64,000 nucleotides of DNA from Nonomuraea polychroma (GTDB taxonomy: Bacteria; Actinomycetota; Actinomycetes; Streptosporangiales; Streptosporangiaceae): assembly GCF_004011505.1 (NCBI RefSeq), contig NZ_SAUN01000001.1, positions 2,418,001 to 2,482,000 on the forward strand. Direction: 5' to 3'. Position 1 is the first letter of the stretch; each line of letters starts with the position of its first letter. The notes under the pieces were generated by a model that ran no database searches, had not been told where the DNA came from, and worked only from the letters and a program-made list of their open reading frames with translations. Below are positions 13,415 through 21,909 of the stretch, piece after piece. Both the position numbers and the translations under genes were made by a program.

Positions 13415-14691
13415 AAGCGGTCCTTGACCTTGTAGTAGGCGCCGGCGAAGGGCAGGAACCAGGCGGTGCCGTTGTAGAACGGCACGGGCACCTTGGGGAA
13501 GCCGAGCCCGCGCCACGGGTTGGCTTCGGGGCGGCCGTCCATCATCTCGGCGAGCGCGCGTCCCATGTACGTGGCCATCTGCACGCCGTGGCCGCAGTAG
13601 CCCCCCGAGTAGTACAGGCCGTCGTTCTCTCCGGCGTGCGGGATGCGGTCGTAGCTGAAGCCGACGCTGCCGCCCCACACGTAGTCGATCCGGACATTGG
13701 CGAGCTGGGGGAAGATCTCGGCCATCTCCCGCTTGAGCACCGCCCCGCTCTTGCGGTCGGAGGCCGGGTCGGACGGGGCGAAGCGGGCCCGGCCGCCGAA
13801 GGCGAGCCGGTTGTCCGGGGTGAGCCGGATGTAGTGGCCGATGTTCTTGGAGTCGACCACCAGACGCGCGTTCGGGATGATCTCGCGGGCCAGCTCCTCG
13901 CCCAGGGGCTCGGTGACGATGATGAAGCTGCCCACGCAGATGAGCCGCTTACGCAACCACGACAGCGCGCCGTCGCTGTAGGCGTCGGTCGCCGCGACGA
14001 CCTGCCTGGCGCGGATGAGACCGTTCAGCGTCTCCACCTCGAAACCGCCCGCCGACGTGCGCCGCAGCGCGGTGGCGGCGTTGCGCTCGTGGATCTCGGC
14101 GCCGGCGCGTTCGGCGGCCTCGGCCAGGCCGTGCACGAACTTGCCGATGTGCAGGCCCGCGCTGAGCGGGTCGAGCAGCGCGCCGTGGTAGTAGTCCGAG
14201 CCCAGCTCGGTGCGCAGCTCGCCGGGGCCGATGAGGGTGGTCTCGTGGCCGAAGTTCTCGGCGAGATCGCGTTGCTTGGCACGCATCCGCTCGAAGTGGG
14301 CCGGTTTGAAGGCGACACCCAAGCGGCCGGAGCGGCGGAAATCGCAGTCGATGCCTTCCTTGAGCGTCAGCTCCTCCACGAGGTCGACGGCGTGGCGGAA
14401 GGAGTCGTACAGCTCGCGGGCACGTTCCTGGCCGTAGCGTTCGCGTGCCTGGCCGGTGGTGATCGTGATGCCCTGGGTGCACATGCTGCCGTTGCGCCCG
14501 GAGGCGCCCGAGCCGACCTTGTCCTTCTCGACGAGGACGACCCGGGCGCCCTTGCGGGCGGTGTGCAGGGCGGTGGACAGGCCGGTCAGCCCGCCGCCGA
14601 TGACCACCACGTCCGCCTGGTCCGGCAGCGGCCTGCCGGACCGGTCGGGCAGCGGGGGAGCGGTGTCGAGCCAGTACGGGATCTGTTTCAT
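13408..14691 (-). CDS. FAD-dependent oxidoreductase, DadA/PuuB type
   Basis: Flavin-dependent amine or amino-acid oxidase of 427 residues, last gene of the 12-gene minus-strand operon. The start at 14691 (MKQIPYWLDTAPPLPDR) matches the family N-terminus of gamma-glutamylputrescine-oxidase-like proteins. The Rossmann motif VVVIGGGLTGLSTAL lies at about residues 29-43, with GSGASGRNGSMC following. The C-terminal GYCGHGVQMATYMGRALAEM is the flavin-contacting segment of the DAO fold. It would oxidise a C-N bond to an imine and give an aldehyde plus amine or ammonia. No PuuA-type ligase is nearby, so a true gamma-glutamylputrescine role is not supported. Confidence 0.88.
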   Translation of the reverse strand: MKQIPYWLDTAPPLPDRSGRPLPDQADVVVIGGGLTGLSTALHTARKGARVVLVEKDKVGSGASGRNGSMCTQGITITTGQARERYGQERARELYDSFRHAVDLVEELTLKEGIDCDFRRSGRLGVAFKPAHFERMRAKQRDLAENFGHETTLIGPGELRTELGSDYYHGALLDPLSAGLHIGKFVHGLAEAAERAGAEIHERNAATALRRTSAGGFEVETLNGLIRARQVVAATDAYSDGALSWLRKRLICVGSFIIVTEPLGEELAREIIPNARLVVDSKNIGHYIRLTPDNRLAFGGRARFAPSDPASDRKSGAVLKREMAEIFPQLANVRIDYVWGGSVGFSYDRIPHAGENDGLYYSGGYCGHGVQMATYMGRALAEMMDGRPEANPWRGLGFPKVPVPFYNGTAWFLPFAGAYYKVKDRFY

Positions 14692-14705
14692 CGTGGGTTC
14701 CGTTC

Positions 14706-15386
14706 TCAGCAGCCGAGCAGTGCGGGCAGGCCCGACAGGTCGTTCAGCTCGTCGTAGGGCTGGTAGTCGGAGCTGCCGGGGCGGCGGTAGCGGTTGATCC
14801 ACACGCGCCGCTCGAGGCCGAGGTCGCGGGTGGGGATGTGGTCGTACTCCCAGCCCTGGGCGGTGTGGATCACCTGGGAGGGCTCGATGTCCATGACCTT
14901 GAAGGCGTGCTCGAAGGCCTGCCGGTCCGGCTTGTACGCCCTGGCCTGCTCGGCGGTGATGACGTGGTCGAACTCGACGCCGATGTTGGCGACGTTGTGC
15001 TTGATGAGGTCGTCGTCGGAGTTGGAGATGATCGCGATCTCGTACTTGCTCTTGAGCGCGCGCAGCGCGTCGGGCACCTCAGGGAACGGGCCGAACGTGG
15101 GCACCGCTTCGACGAGGGCATCCCCGTCGGAGGTGCGGTACTCGAGGCCGTGCAGGCGCATGGCGTTGCGCAGGCTGGAGTGCAGCACCTCGTGGTAGGG
15201 GCGGTAGGCCTCCAGCACGGCCTGGAAGCGCATGACGCGGAAGTCGTCGAGGAACTCCTCCACGTTGAGCCCGTCGAGGTCCAGCCGGTCGGCGAGGACC
15301 TTCAGCGTGGTGGGCCCGAGCTGGAAGTCGATCAGGGTTCCGTAAGCGTCGAAGGTGACTACCTGTCGCATGTCATCCAACCTCAT
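14706..15386 (-). CDS. HAD-superfamily hydrolase, haloacid dehalogenase type II-like
   Basis: 226 residues from the ATG at 15386; a second ATG at 15371 would trim five residues. HAD motif I is FDAYGTLID with nucleophile Asp13, motif II is IISNSDDD, motif III includes AYKPDRQAF, and the acidic motif IV lies near GWEYDHIPTRDLGL. The type II haloacid-dehalogenase subfamily also contains phosphatases and unassigned enzymes, so true dehalogenation cannot be claimed. It sits between the aldo/keto reductase and the FAD oxidase with gaps of only 5 and 14 bases. A housekeeping or product-phosphatase role in the pathway is inferred from position. Confidence 0.85.
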   Translation of the reverse strand: MRLDDMRQVVTFDAYGTLIDFQLGPTTLKVLADRLDLDGLNVEEFLDDFRVMRFQAVLEAYRPYHEVLHSSLRNAMRLHGLEYRTSDGDALVEAVPTFGPFPEVPDALRALKSKYEIAIISNSDDDLIKHNVANIGVEFDHVITAEQARAYKPDRQAFEHAFKVMDIEPSQVIHTAQGWEYDHIPTRDLGLERRVWINRYRRPGSSDYQPYDELNDLSGLPALLGC

Positions 15387-15391
15387 GGTGT

Positions 15392-16366
15392 TCAGACCAC
15401 CCGTTCGCCGGGCGGCACGATGTGATCGAGCGCGGCCAGGTCGGCCGCGTCCGGGGTCCAGCCGGCCGCCGCCGCGTTGGCGGTGACCTGTTCCGGGGTC
15501 ATCGCCCCGCAGATGACGGAGCCCACCTGGGGCAGTGCGGCCAGGCCGCCGACGGCGACCTGCAGCAGGGTCAGGCCGCGTTCGGCGGCGTAGGCGGTGA
15601 GGGTCTCGACCCGGTCGAGCGCCTGCTCGGTGAGCCAGCCGTGCCGCCACGACAGCCTGCTGCCGGGCGGTGGCGGCTCGCCGCGCCGGTACTTGCCGCT
15701 GAGCAGGCCGTTGGCGATGGGGTAGTACGGCAGCAGCCCGACGCCGAACGCGGCGCAGGCCGGGATCAGCTCCTGCTCGGCGCCCCGGTCGAGCAGGTGG
15801 TAGCGGGCCTGGGTGCTGACGAACGGGGCGCGCCGGTCCCAGCGGGCCTGCCAGGCCGCGTCGGCCAGCATCCAGGCGGGCATGTTGGAGCACCCGACGT
15901 AACGCACCTTGCCCTCGGCGACCAGCTCGCTCAGCGCTTCGAGGGTGTCGGCGAGCGGGGTGACGCCGTCGGGCTCGTGGTACTGGTACAAGTCGATGCG
16001 GTCGGTGCCGAGCCGGCGCAGCGACTCCTCCACAGCGTGGCGGAGGTAGCGGCGGGCGCCGCGCGGGCCGAGCTCTCCGTAGGCGGCGCCCATGCTCATG
16101 CCGAACTTGGTGGCCAGCACCACCTCGTCCCTGTGCCCCTTGAGCGCGGCTCCGAGCAGGCGCTCGCTGTCGCCGGCGTCGCCGCCGCCGTACGCGCCGT
16201 AGGTGTCGGCGGTGTCGAACAGGGTGATGCCCGCGTCGAGAGCGGCGTGGACGACCGCCTTGGTGCCGTCCTCGTCCAGGCGGGAGCCGAAATTGTTGCC
16301 GCCGACGCCCACCACGGACACCAGCGGGCCGTCGCGGCCTAGCCTGCGGTAACGCATGCCGCTCAT
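15392..16366 (-). CDS. Aldo/keto reductase
   Basis: NADPH-dependent carbonyl reductase of 324 residues. The ATG at 16366 overlaps the aldehyde dehydrogenase stop (ATGA). The catalytic tetrad is readable: Asp and Tyr in DTADTYGAYGGG, Lys in LATKFGMS and His in YQYHEPDG. The C-terminal GAMTPEQVTANAAAAGW is the cofactor-binding end of AKR proteins. In this operon it could reduce an aldehyde formed by the aminotransferase or oxidases as an alternative to the dehydrogenase. The substrate is unknown. Confidence 0.9.
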   Translation of the reverse strand: MSGMRYRRLGRDGPLVSVVGVGGNNFGSRLDEDGTKAVVHAALDAGITLFDTADTYGAYGGGDAGDSERLLGAALKGHRDEVVLATKFGMSMGAAYGELGPRGARRYLRHAVEESLRRLGTDRIDLYQYHEPDGVTPLADTLEALSELVAEGKVRYVGCSNMPAWMLADAAWQARWDRRAPFVSTQARYHLLDRGAEQELIPACAAFGVGLLPYYPIANGLLSGKYRRGEPPPPGSRLSWRHGWLTEQALDRVETLTAYAAERGLTLLQVAVGGLAALPQVGSVICGAMTPEQVTANAAAAGWTPDAADLAALDHIVPPGERVV

Positions 16367-17820
16367 CGGGGCGTCCCGAAGCCGAGGCAGACGTTCTTGA
16401 GCTGGGTGTAGCCGTTCAGCGCCTCCAGGCCCTTCTCGCGGCCCCAGCCGCTGTGCTTGTAGCCGCCGAACGGCAGCTCGACGCCGGTGCCGACGCCGGT
16501 GGCGTTGACGTACACCTGGCCGGCCCTGATGCCTTCGGCCAGCCGCATCGCGGTGGTCATGTCGCGGGTCCACACGTACGACGACAATCCGTACGGGCTG
16601 TCGTTGGCGATGGCGAGGGCCTCATCCGCGTCGCCGAACTCGATGACCGTGAGGACGGGCCCGAAGATCTCCTCCCGCGCACACCGCGCGGCGTTGGTCA
16701 GCCCGGTCAGGACGGTCGGCTCGATGAAGTAGCCGTCCGCGAGCGCCGGGTCCGCCGGCCGTCCGCCGCCCGTGCGGATCGTGGCGGCCTCCTGACGGGC
16801 CAGCTCCAGATACGACTCGACGCGGTCGCGCTGCCGCGCCGACACCAGCGGCCCCATGTCCGGGTCGTCCAGCCCCGGCCCGAGCCGCAGCGAGGCTGCG
16901 TGCGCGACGAGCCGGTCGAGGAACTCCTCGGCGCCACGCTGCAGCAGCAGCCGGGTGCCGGCGGAGCACGTCTGCCCGGCGTTGCCGAACGCCGAGGCCG
17001 CCACACCGGCGAGCGCCTGGTCGAAGTCCGCGTCGGCGAAGACGATGGCGGGGGACTTGCCGCCCAGCTCCACCACCGACGGCACCACGTTCGCGGCGGC
17101 GGCCTGCGCGACCTTGATCCCGGTCGGCACCGAGCCGGTGAACGTCACCTGGTCGATGCCGGGATGGCCGGCCAGGGCCGCGCCGGTCACGCCGTCCCCT
17201 GGCACCACGTTGAGCACCCCGGGCGGCAGCCCGCACTCCAGCGCGATCCGCCCGATCTCCAGCGGCGTCAGCGGCGCCTCCGGCGACGGCTTGAGCACGA
17301 CGGTGCAGCCGGCGGCGAGGGCGGGGGCCGCACCGCGGGCGGTGTTCTGCAATGGGTAGTTGAACGGGATGATCTGCCCCGACACGCCGATCGGCTCGCG
17401 GACGGTGTAGTCGAGCAGGCCCCGGCCGAGCGGAATCGTGGCGCCGCCGAGCTTGTCGGCGATGCCGGCGTAGAACTCGAAGTAGCGGGCCGCCGCCTCG
17501 ACGTCGGCATGGGCCTGGCGCAGCGGCTTGCCCACGTCCAGGCTCTCCAGCTCGGCCAGGTCGCCGGCCTGGTGGCGGATCTCCTGGGCGATGCGGGTGA
17601 GCAGCCGGCCCCGCTCGGCGGGCCGCAGACACGCCCAGCGGGGGGAGGCGAGCGCGGCGCCCGAGGCGGCGACCGCGCTGTCGATGTCGGCGGAGCCGCC
17701 GTGGGACACCTGGGCGATGGGGGTGCCGCGAGCCGGGTCGACGACGGTGAAGGTCGCCCCGTCACAGGCGGGGACGGTCTTGCCGTCGATCAGCAGCTCA
17801 CGCACGGAACCGCTGGTCAC
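16363..17820 (-). CDS. NAD(P)-dependent aldehyde dehydrogenase
   Basis: 485 residues, full-length ALDH. It starts at the GTG at 17820, overlapping the deacylase stop (GTGA). Catalytic Cys285 lies in NAGQTCSAGT and general base Glu251 in VELGGKSP. IIPFNYPL, FTGSVPTG and EEIFGPVLTV are also present. It would oxidise an amino- or acyl-aldehyde to the acid after transamination or oxidative deamination. Its position after the class III aminotransferase and M14 deacylase resembles the DoeB-DoeD-DoeC logic of ectoine degradation, but no ectoine hydrolase is present. Specificity cannot be read from the sequence. Confidence 0.92.
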   Translation of the reverse strand: MTSGSVRELLIDGKTVPACDGATFTVVDPARGTPIAQVSHGGSADIDSAVAASGAALASPRWACLRPAERGRLLTRIAQEIRHQAGDLAELESLDVGKPLRQAHADVEAAARYFEFYAGIADKLGGATIPLGRGLLDYTVREPIGVSGQIIPFNYPLQNTARGAAPALAAGCTVVLKPSPEAPLTPLEIGRIALECGLPPGVLNVVPGDGVTGAALAGHPGIDQVTFTGSVPTGIKVAQAAAANVVPSVVELGGKSPAIVFADADFDQALAGVAASAFGNAGQTCSAGTRLLLQRGAEEFLDRLVAHAASLRLGPGLDDPDMGPLVSARQRDRVESYLELARQEAATIRTGGGRPADPALADGYFIEPTVLTGLTNAARCAREEIFGPVLTVIEFGDADEALAIANDSPYGLSSYVWTRDMTTAMRLAEGIRAGQVYVNATGVGTGVELPFGGYKHSGWGREKGLEALNGYTQLKNVCLGFGTPR

Positions 17821-18773
17821 GGCCGGATCTCCCCTTCGATCGCGCCGAAGATGACGACCTCGTCGCCGGGGCGGACGGTGCGGATGCGGCGCACCCACAG
17901 CACGATGCCGTCCTGCGGGGCGCGGACCTCCTCCAGGGGGGCGCCGTAGTGGTCGACGATCCGGGCGATGAGGTCGCCCTGCTTGCACTCCTCGCCGGGC
18001 TCGGCATGGGCGAGGAAGAAGCCGCCGGCGGCCGAGCGGGCGAAGGTGCCGCTGACCTCCGTGTACGTACCGAGCAGCTCCGCCTCGCCGTCGATCATGC
18101 CGAGGTGCCGCATGACGTTGCGGACCGAGCGCACGTGCTGGGTGACCGTCTCCTCGCGGTAGGTGCCGCCGCCGGCCTCGATGGTGACGGCGGGCTTGCC
18201 GGCCGCGAGAGCGGGGTGGCGGACGGTGCCGCCCCACTTGCCGCCCTTCCAGACCAGCTCGTGCCCGGCGGCGAGGGCGAGGTCCGTCGCCAGGTCCTCG
18301 TAACCGCCCTGGAGGATGACGAGCGGGGCGATCTCGCCGTAGGCACCGCCGGTGTGCAGGTCGACCAGAGCGTCCACGGCCGGGATGACCTGCTCGACGA
18401 AGGTGGCGGCCAGGCGCTGGGAGTACGAGCCGTCGGCGTCGCCGGGGAAGATGCGGTTGAGGTTGAGGTGGTCGATGCCGCTGGCGCGGGCGGCCGCCTC
18501 GAAGGCCGGCGTGTTCATGCAGGGGATGCCGACGAGCGTGCCGCGCAGTGTGGCCGGGTCGGTCTCGGCGAGGACGCGACGGACGGCCTCCTGGCCGTCG
18601 TACTCGTCGCCGTGCACGCCCGCGTCCACACACAGGACCGGGCCGTCCTGTGCGCCGTTGACGACGATCAGCGGGATGCCGAGCTCGACGCCGTACGTGC
18701 TGACGCCGACCTGGATCAGCCCCTGGGCCCGCTCGCCGGGCGCGCAGCTGAGGGTGCCGATGGTGTAGGTCAT
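17817..18773 (-). CDS. M14-family deacylase, succinylglutamate desuccinylase/aspartoacylase type (first paralogue)
   Basis: Zinc-dependent amide hydrolase of 318 residues. The zinc ligands are visible as His54 and Glu57 in GVHGDEYDG and His140 in VDLHTGG, the AstE/AspA pattern. NLNRIFPGDADGSYSQRLA is the substrate-binding segment. The C-terminal beta domain contains ADLLGTY-like and RPGDEVVIFG stretches. Members remove acetyl or succinyl groups from amino acids or diamines; DoeB of ectoine catabolism belongs here. A second gene of the same family lies at 24192-25154 in the same operon. The two differ clearly in sequence, suggesting two acylated substrates or two steps. Confidence 0.88.
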   Translation of the reverse strand: MTYTIGTLSCAPGERAQGLIQVGVSTYGVELGIPLIVVNGAQDGPVLCVDAGVHGDEYDGQEAVRRVLAETDPATLRGTLVGIPCMNTPAFEAAARASGIDHLNLNRIFPGDADGSYSQRLAATFVEQVIPAVDALVDLHTGGAYGEIAPLVILQGGYEDLATDLALAAGHELVWKGGKWGGTVRHPALAAGKPAVTIEAGGGTYREETVTQHVRSVRNVMRHLGMIDGEAELLGTYTEVSGTFARSAAGGFFLAHAEPGEECKQGDLIARIVDHYGAPLEEVRAPQDGIVLWVRRIRTVRPGDEVVIFGAIEGEIRP

Positions 18774-18779
18774 GGGGTT

Positions 18780-20156
18780 CTACCTTTCGGGGGAGACGAG
18801 CCGCTCCGACGCCTCGTCGAGCGTGGCGGCGATGATGTCGGCGATCCGGTCGAGCAGGTCGCCGTCGGCGATCAGGGGCGGAGCGATCTGCAGCAGGGGG
18901 GCGGCCCTGTCGTAGACGCGGGCCAGCAGGCCGGCCTCGCGCAGCCGGCGCGGGATGAGGTCGCGGACGAGCGCGGCCCGCGCGGCCTCGCTGAATGCGC
19001 CGTTCTCCCCGTCGCCGGCCAGCTCGACGGCGTAGAAATAGCCCGCGCCGCGTACGTCGGCCACGATCGGCAGGGCGCCCAGCGCGACCATCCGCTTGCC
19101 CAGGTGCACCTGGTGGGCGCGGACGTTGCCCAGGACGTCGTCGCGTTCCATGATCTCGATGGTGCGCAGCGCGATGGCCGCGCACAGCGGGTGCCCGGAG
19201 AAGGTGTAGCCGTGGTTGAGCACCTCGCCGGGCTGGTTCAGCACTTCGGCGACGCGGGCGCCGACCATGGTGGCGCCCATCGGGGCGTATCCGGCGGTGA
19301 GGCCCTTGGCCAGGGTGACGAGGTCGGGCCGGGCGCCGTAGCGGTCGCCGCCGAACCACTCGCCGAGCCGGCCGAACCCGGTGATCACCTCGTCGGCGAC
19401 GAGCAGGAACCCGTACCGGTCGGCCAGGCGGCGCAGCCCCTCCCAGTAGCCCTCGGGCGGGGTGATGCAGCCGCCGCGGTTCTGCACCGGCTCGGCGATG
19501 AGCATCGCGACGGTCTCCGGGCCCTCCGCCAGCACCGCGGCCTCCATGTCGGCCAGCAGGTGGGCGGTGAACGCGGCGTCGTCGAGCGGCTCGGGCAGCA
19601 GGGACCGGTTGGTGTTGGCGACGAACCTGGTCGGCACGGCGGGCGTGCCGTACGGCTCCTTCAGGCCGGGGTCGTCGGTGAACGACAGGGCGCCCAGGGT
19701 GAGCCCGTGGTAGGCGCCGCGCCTGGCCAGCGCCTTGGTCCGGCCGGGCTCGCCGCGCAGTACGTGGTAGCGGCGCACGATCTTCCAGGCGGTTTCGACG
19801 GCTTCGGCGCCGCCGCTGCTGAAGAACGTGTGCTCCATCCCGCCGGGGGCGAGGCCGGCGAGCCGCCGGGCCAGTTTCAGGGCGGCCGGGTGCGTGGAAG
19901 CCGACCACAGGGGGCTGTAGGACAGCTCGCGCAGCTGCTGCCGGGCCGCTTCGGCGATCTCCTCGGCGTAGCCGTAGCCGAGCTGGGCGCAGTAGAGCCC
20001 GGACAGGCCGTCGATGTAGCAGTGGCCGGCCGAGTCGTGCACGTACGGTCCGTCGCCGTGGGTCACCACGAACAACTCCTCGCCGGCCGCGCCGAGTGAG
20101 CCGTTCGCGGTCATGCTGAGCAGCAGGTGCCGCTCGGCTGTCCGCGTGGCGTTCAC
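18780..20156 (-). CDS. Class III (PLP) aminotransferase
   Basis: 458 residues, starting at the GTG at 20156 that overlaps the permease stop (GTGA). PLP Lys284 lies in TLAKGLTAGYAPMG, the cofactor-binding Asp in VADEVITGFGR, and FFSSGGAEAVETAWK is the phosphate-binding segment. The overall pattern (DGLSGLYCAQLGYG…LSYSPLW) matches omega-aminotransferases acting on putrescine, beta-alanine or taurine with pyruvate. It would convert a terminal amine into an aldehyde for the dehydrogenase encoded just downstream. The substrate is inferred from the Pot-type importer and deacylases in the same operon. Confidence 0.92.
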   Translation of the reverse strand: MNATRTAERHLLLSMTANGSLGAAGEELFVVTHGDGPYVHDSAGHCYIDGLSGLYCAQLGYGYAEEIAEAARQQLRELSYSPLWSASTHPAALKLARRLAGLAPGGMEHTFFSSGGAEAVETAWKIVRRYHVLRGEPGRTKALARRGAYHGLTLGALSFTDDPGLKEPYGTPAVPTRFVANTNRSLLPEPLDDAAFTAHLLADMEAAVLAEGPETVAMLIAEPVQNRGGCITPPEGYWEGLRRLADRYGFLLVADEVITGFGRLGEWFGGDRYGARPDLVTLAKGLTAGYAPMGATMVGARVAEVLNQPGEVLNHGYTFSGHPLCAAIALRTIEIMERDDVLGNVRAHQVHLGKRMVALGALPIVADVRGAGYFYAVELAGDGENGAFSEAARAALVRDLIPRRLREAGLLARVYDRAAPLLQIAPPLIADGDLLDRIADIIAATLDEASERLVSPER

Positions 20157-21019
20157 GGCGTCTCCTTGCCTGGAGCGCCGAGGGCCGTGGCGGTCTCGAC
20201 CGACAGCAGCGCGTTCTGGCGGCCGGAGCCGAGCCAGCGCACCAGCCCGACCAGCACGAGGGCGAGGATCGCGAAAGCGATCAGCAGCGCGCTGATCGCG
20301 GTCACGCTGGGATCGATGTCGAACATCAAGGAGTTGTAGATCTGCACCGGCAGCGTCAGGGTGCCGACGGAGGACAGGAACTGTGAGACGTAGAAATCAT
20401 CGAAACTGGTGATGAAGGAGAAGATCGCCGCCGCCACCATCCCTGGCGCGGCCAGGGGGAAGGTGATCCGCCGAGCGATCGTCAGGCGGCCCGCTCCCAT
20501 GCTCGCCGCGGCGTCCTCCAGGCGTTCATCGATCCCACGCAGCGTCGCGACGAGGATCATCACCGCGATCGGCGAGGCCATCACGGTGTGCCCCAGGGCG
20601 ATCGCGAGCGGGCTGCCCAGCATCGAGGCGGGCTCGAAGAGCAGGAACAGGCCCAGGGCGGTGACGATGTGCGGGATGATCAGCGGCCCCAGGACCAGGG
20701 CGTAGACCGCGGAGCGCAGGGGCAGTTCGCTGCGGGTCAGCGCGGTCGCTGCGGTCACGCCGATGATCAGTGAGAACACGGTGCTGAGCGAGGCGATGAG
20801 AGCGCTCAGCGACAGCGCGCCCGGCCATTTGCTGCCGTCGGCGAACAGCGTTTCGTACCAGCCGAGCGACCAGGAGTCCGGCGGGAACGATGCGAAGGCG
20901 CTCTTGCTGAACGAGGTGACGACGATCACGACGATCGGCAGCGCCAGGAACAGCAGGACCACGGTGGCGAACGCGGTCAGCGCGATCCGCCCGGCCAGGG
21001 TGCTGCGCAGCTCCATCAT
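20153..21019 (-). CDS. ABC transporter permease, PotC type
   Basis: 288 residues with about six membrane segments, starting at the ATG at 21019 that overlaps the previous permease stop (ATGA). The EAA loop appears as EDAAASMGAGRLTIARRITFPL, the usual PotC/YdcV signature. The segment SFDDFYVSQFLSS after it is typical of polyamine-type permeases (FDDF motif). It forms the channel with the PotB-type partner encoded immediately upstream. Longer open frames covering both permeases are artefacts of the shared phase. Confidence 0.93.
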   Translation of the reverse strand: MMELRSTLAGRIALTAFATVVLLFLALPIVVIVVTSFSKSAFASFPPDSWSLGWYETLFADGSKWPGALSLSALIASLSTVFSLIIGVTAATALTRSELPLRSAVYALVLGPLIIPHIVTALGLFLLFEPASMLGSPLAIALGHTVMASPIAVMILVATLRGIDERLEDAAASMGAGRLTIARRITFPLAAPGMVAAAIFSFITSFDDFYVSQFLSSVGTLTLPVQIYNSLMFDIDPSVTAISALLIAFAILALVLVGLVRWLGSGRQNALLSVETATALGAPGKETP

Positions 21020-21906
21020 GACGCGCTCCTCTTCTTCGCCTCGCCGAGGGAGCTGACGAGCTTGACCAGAAGCAGGCCCGCGAAGGTCAGCAGCAGCAGG
21101 ATGACGCCCTCGGCGGCCGCGCCGTTCCACTGGTTCTGCTTCATCACCTGCTGGTTGATGAGGGAGGCGATCATCGTCTGGTTGGGGCCGCCCATCAGGG
21201 CCGGGGTGATGTAGTAGCCGAGCGCGAGGATGAAGCTGAGCAGCCCGGCGGTGGCCAGTCCGGGAGCGACCAGCGGAAGGTAGATCCGGCGGAAGATCGT
21301 CACGCGGCCGGCGCCCATGCTGGCCGCGGCGGCGAGCAGTCTGCGGTCCACCCCGCGCATCACGCCGTACAGCAACAGCACGGTGTAGGGCAGCATCATC
21401 GCGGTGGTGCCGATGACCACGCCGATCTCGTTGTAGAGCAGCTGGTACGGCGCCCCGGCCGCCCCCAGGCTGATGAGCAGCTGGTTCACCAGGCCCTTGT
21501 CGCCGAGCATGATGATCCATCCGTAGGTGCGCACCAGGGCGCTGATGAAGTGCGGGACGACGACGATCAGCATGGCCAGGGCGGCCACCAGGGGCCGCAG
21601 CCGGGAGATCGCGTTGGCCAGGAGGAACCCGATGACCAGGCTGAACAGCGCCGTCTCGGCGGCGATCCGCAGCGTGGTGAACAGCACGGACAGGTTCACG
21701 CCCGTCAGCGCGTCGGCGTACCAGTGCAGCGTCAGGGCTCCGTCGAGGTCCTTCACGCTCAGCAGCAGCGTGCTGAAGATCGGGTAGACGAACAGCGCCA
21801 GCAGGTAGATTACGGCCGGCAGGGCGTAGAGGATGCCGGCCCGGGTCCTGCGGGAGGCCAGCAGCCGGCGGGGGCGGGCGGGGGCGCCGGCGAGGGTGGC
21901 GGCCAT
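21016..21906 (-). CDS. ABC transporter permease, PotB type
   Basis: 296 residues, about six hydrophobic segments. It begins MAATLAGAPARPRRLLASRR and then enters the first helix (ILYALPAVIYLLALFVYPIF). The EAA loop reads LAAAASMGAGRVTIFRRIYL. It starts 3 bases after the ATPase stop and overlaps the next permease by 4 bases. Together with the ATPase, the PotC-type permease and the lipoprotein it forms a complete importer of the spermidine/putrescine/ferric-type group. The cargo is probably the amine degraded by the surrounding enzymes. Confidence 0.93.
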   Translation of the reverse strand: MAATLAGAPARPRRLLASRRTRAGILYALPAVIYLLALFVYPIFSTLLLSVKDLDGALTLHWYADALTGVNLSVLFTTLRIAAETALFSLVIGFLLANAISRLRPLVAALAMLIVVVPHFISALVRTYGWIIMLGDKGLVNQLLISLGAAGAPYQLLYNEIGVVIGTTAMMLPYTVLLLYGVMRGVDRRLLAAAASMGAGRVTIFRRIYLPLVAPGLATAGLLSFILALGYYITPALMGGPNQTMIASLINQQVMKQNQWNGAAAEGVILLLLTFAGLLLVKLVSSLGEAKKRSAS

Positions 21907-21909
21907 CGT

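Noticed and set aside
16363..19908. Single 1181-codon minus-strand open frame covering three genes
   Set aside because: Only the part up to 17820 has ALDH motifs. The rest is Arg/Pro-rich text antiparallel in phase to the real M14 and aminotransferase genes, the usual effect of GC-rich third positions.
17949..20099. 716-codon plus-strand open frame
   Set aside because: It lies opposite the aminotransferase and deacylase genes, has a Gly/Val/Arg-biased composition and no recognisable motif; a shadow frame.
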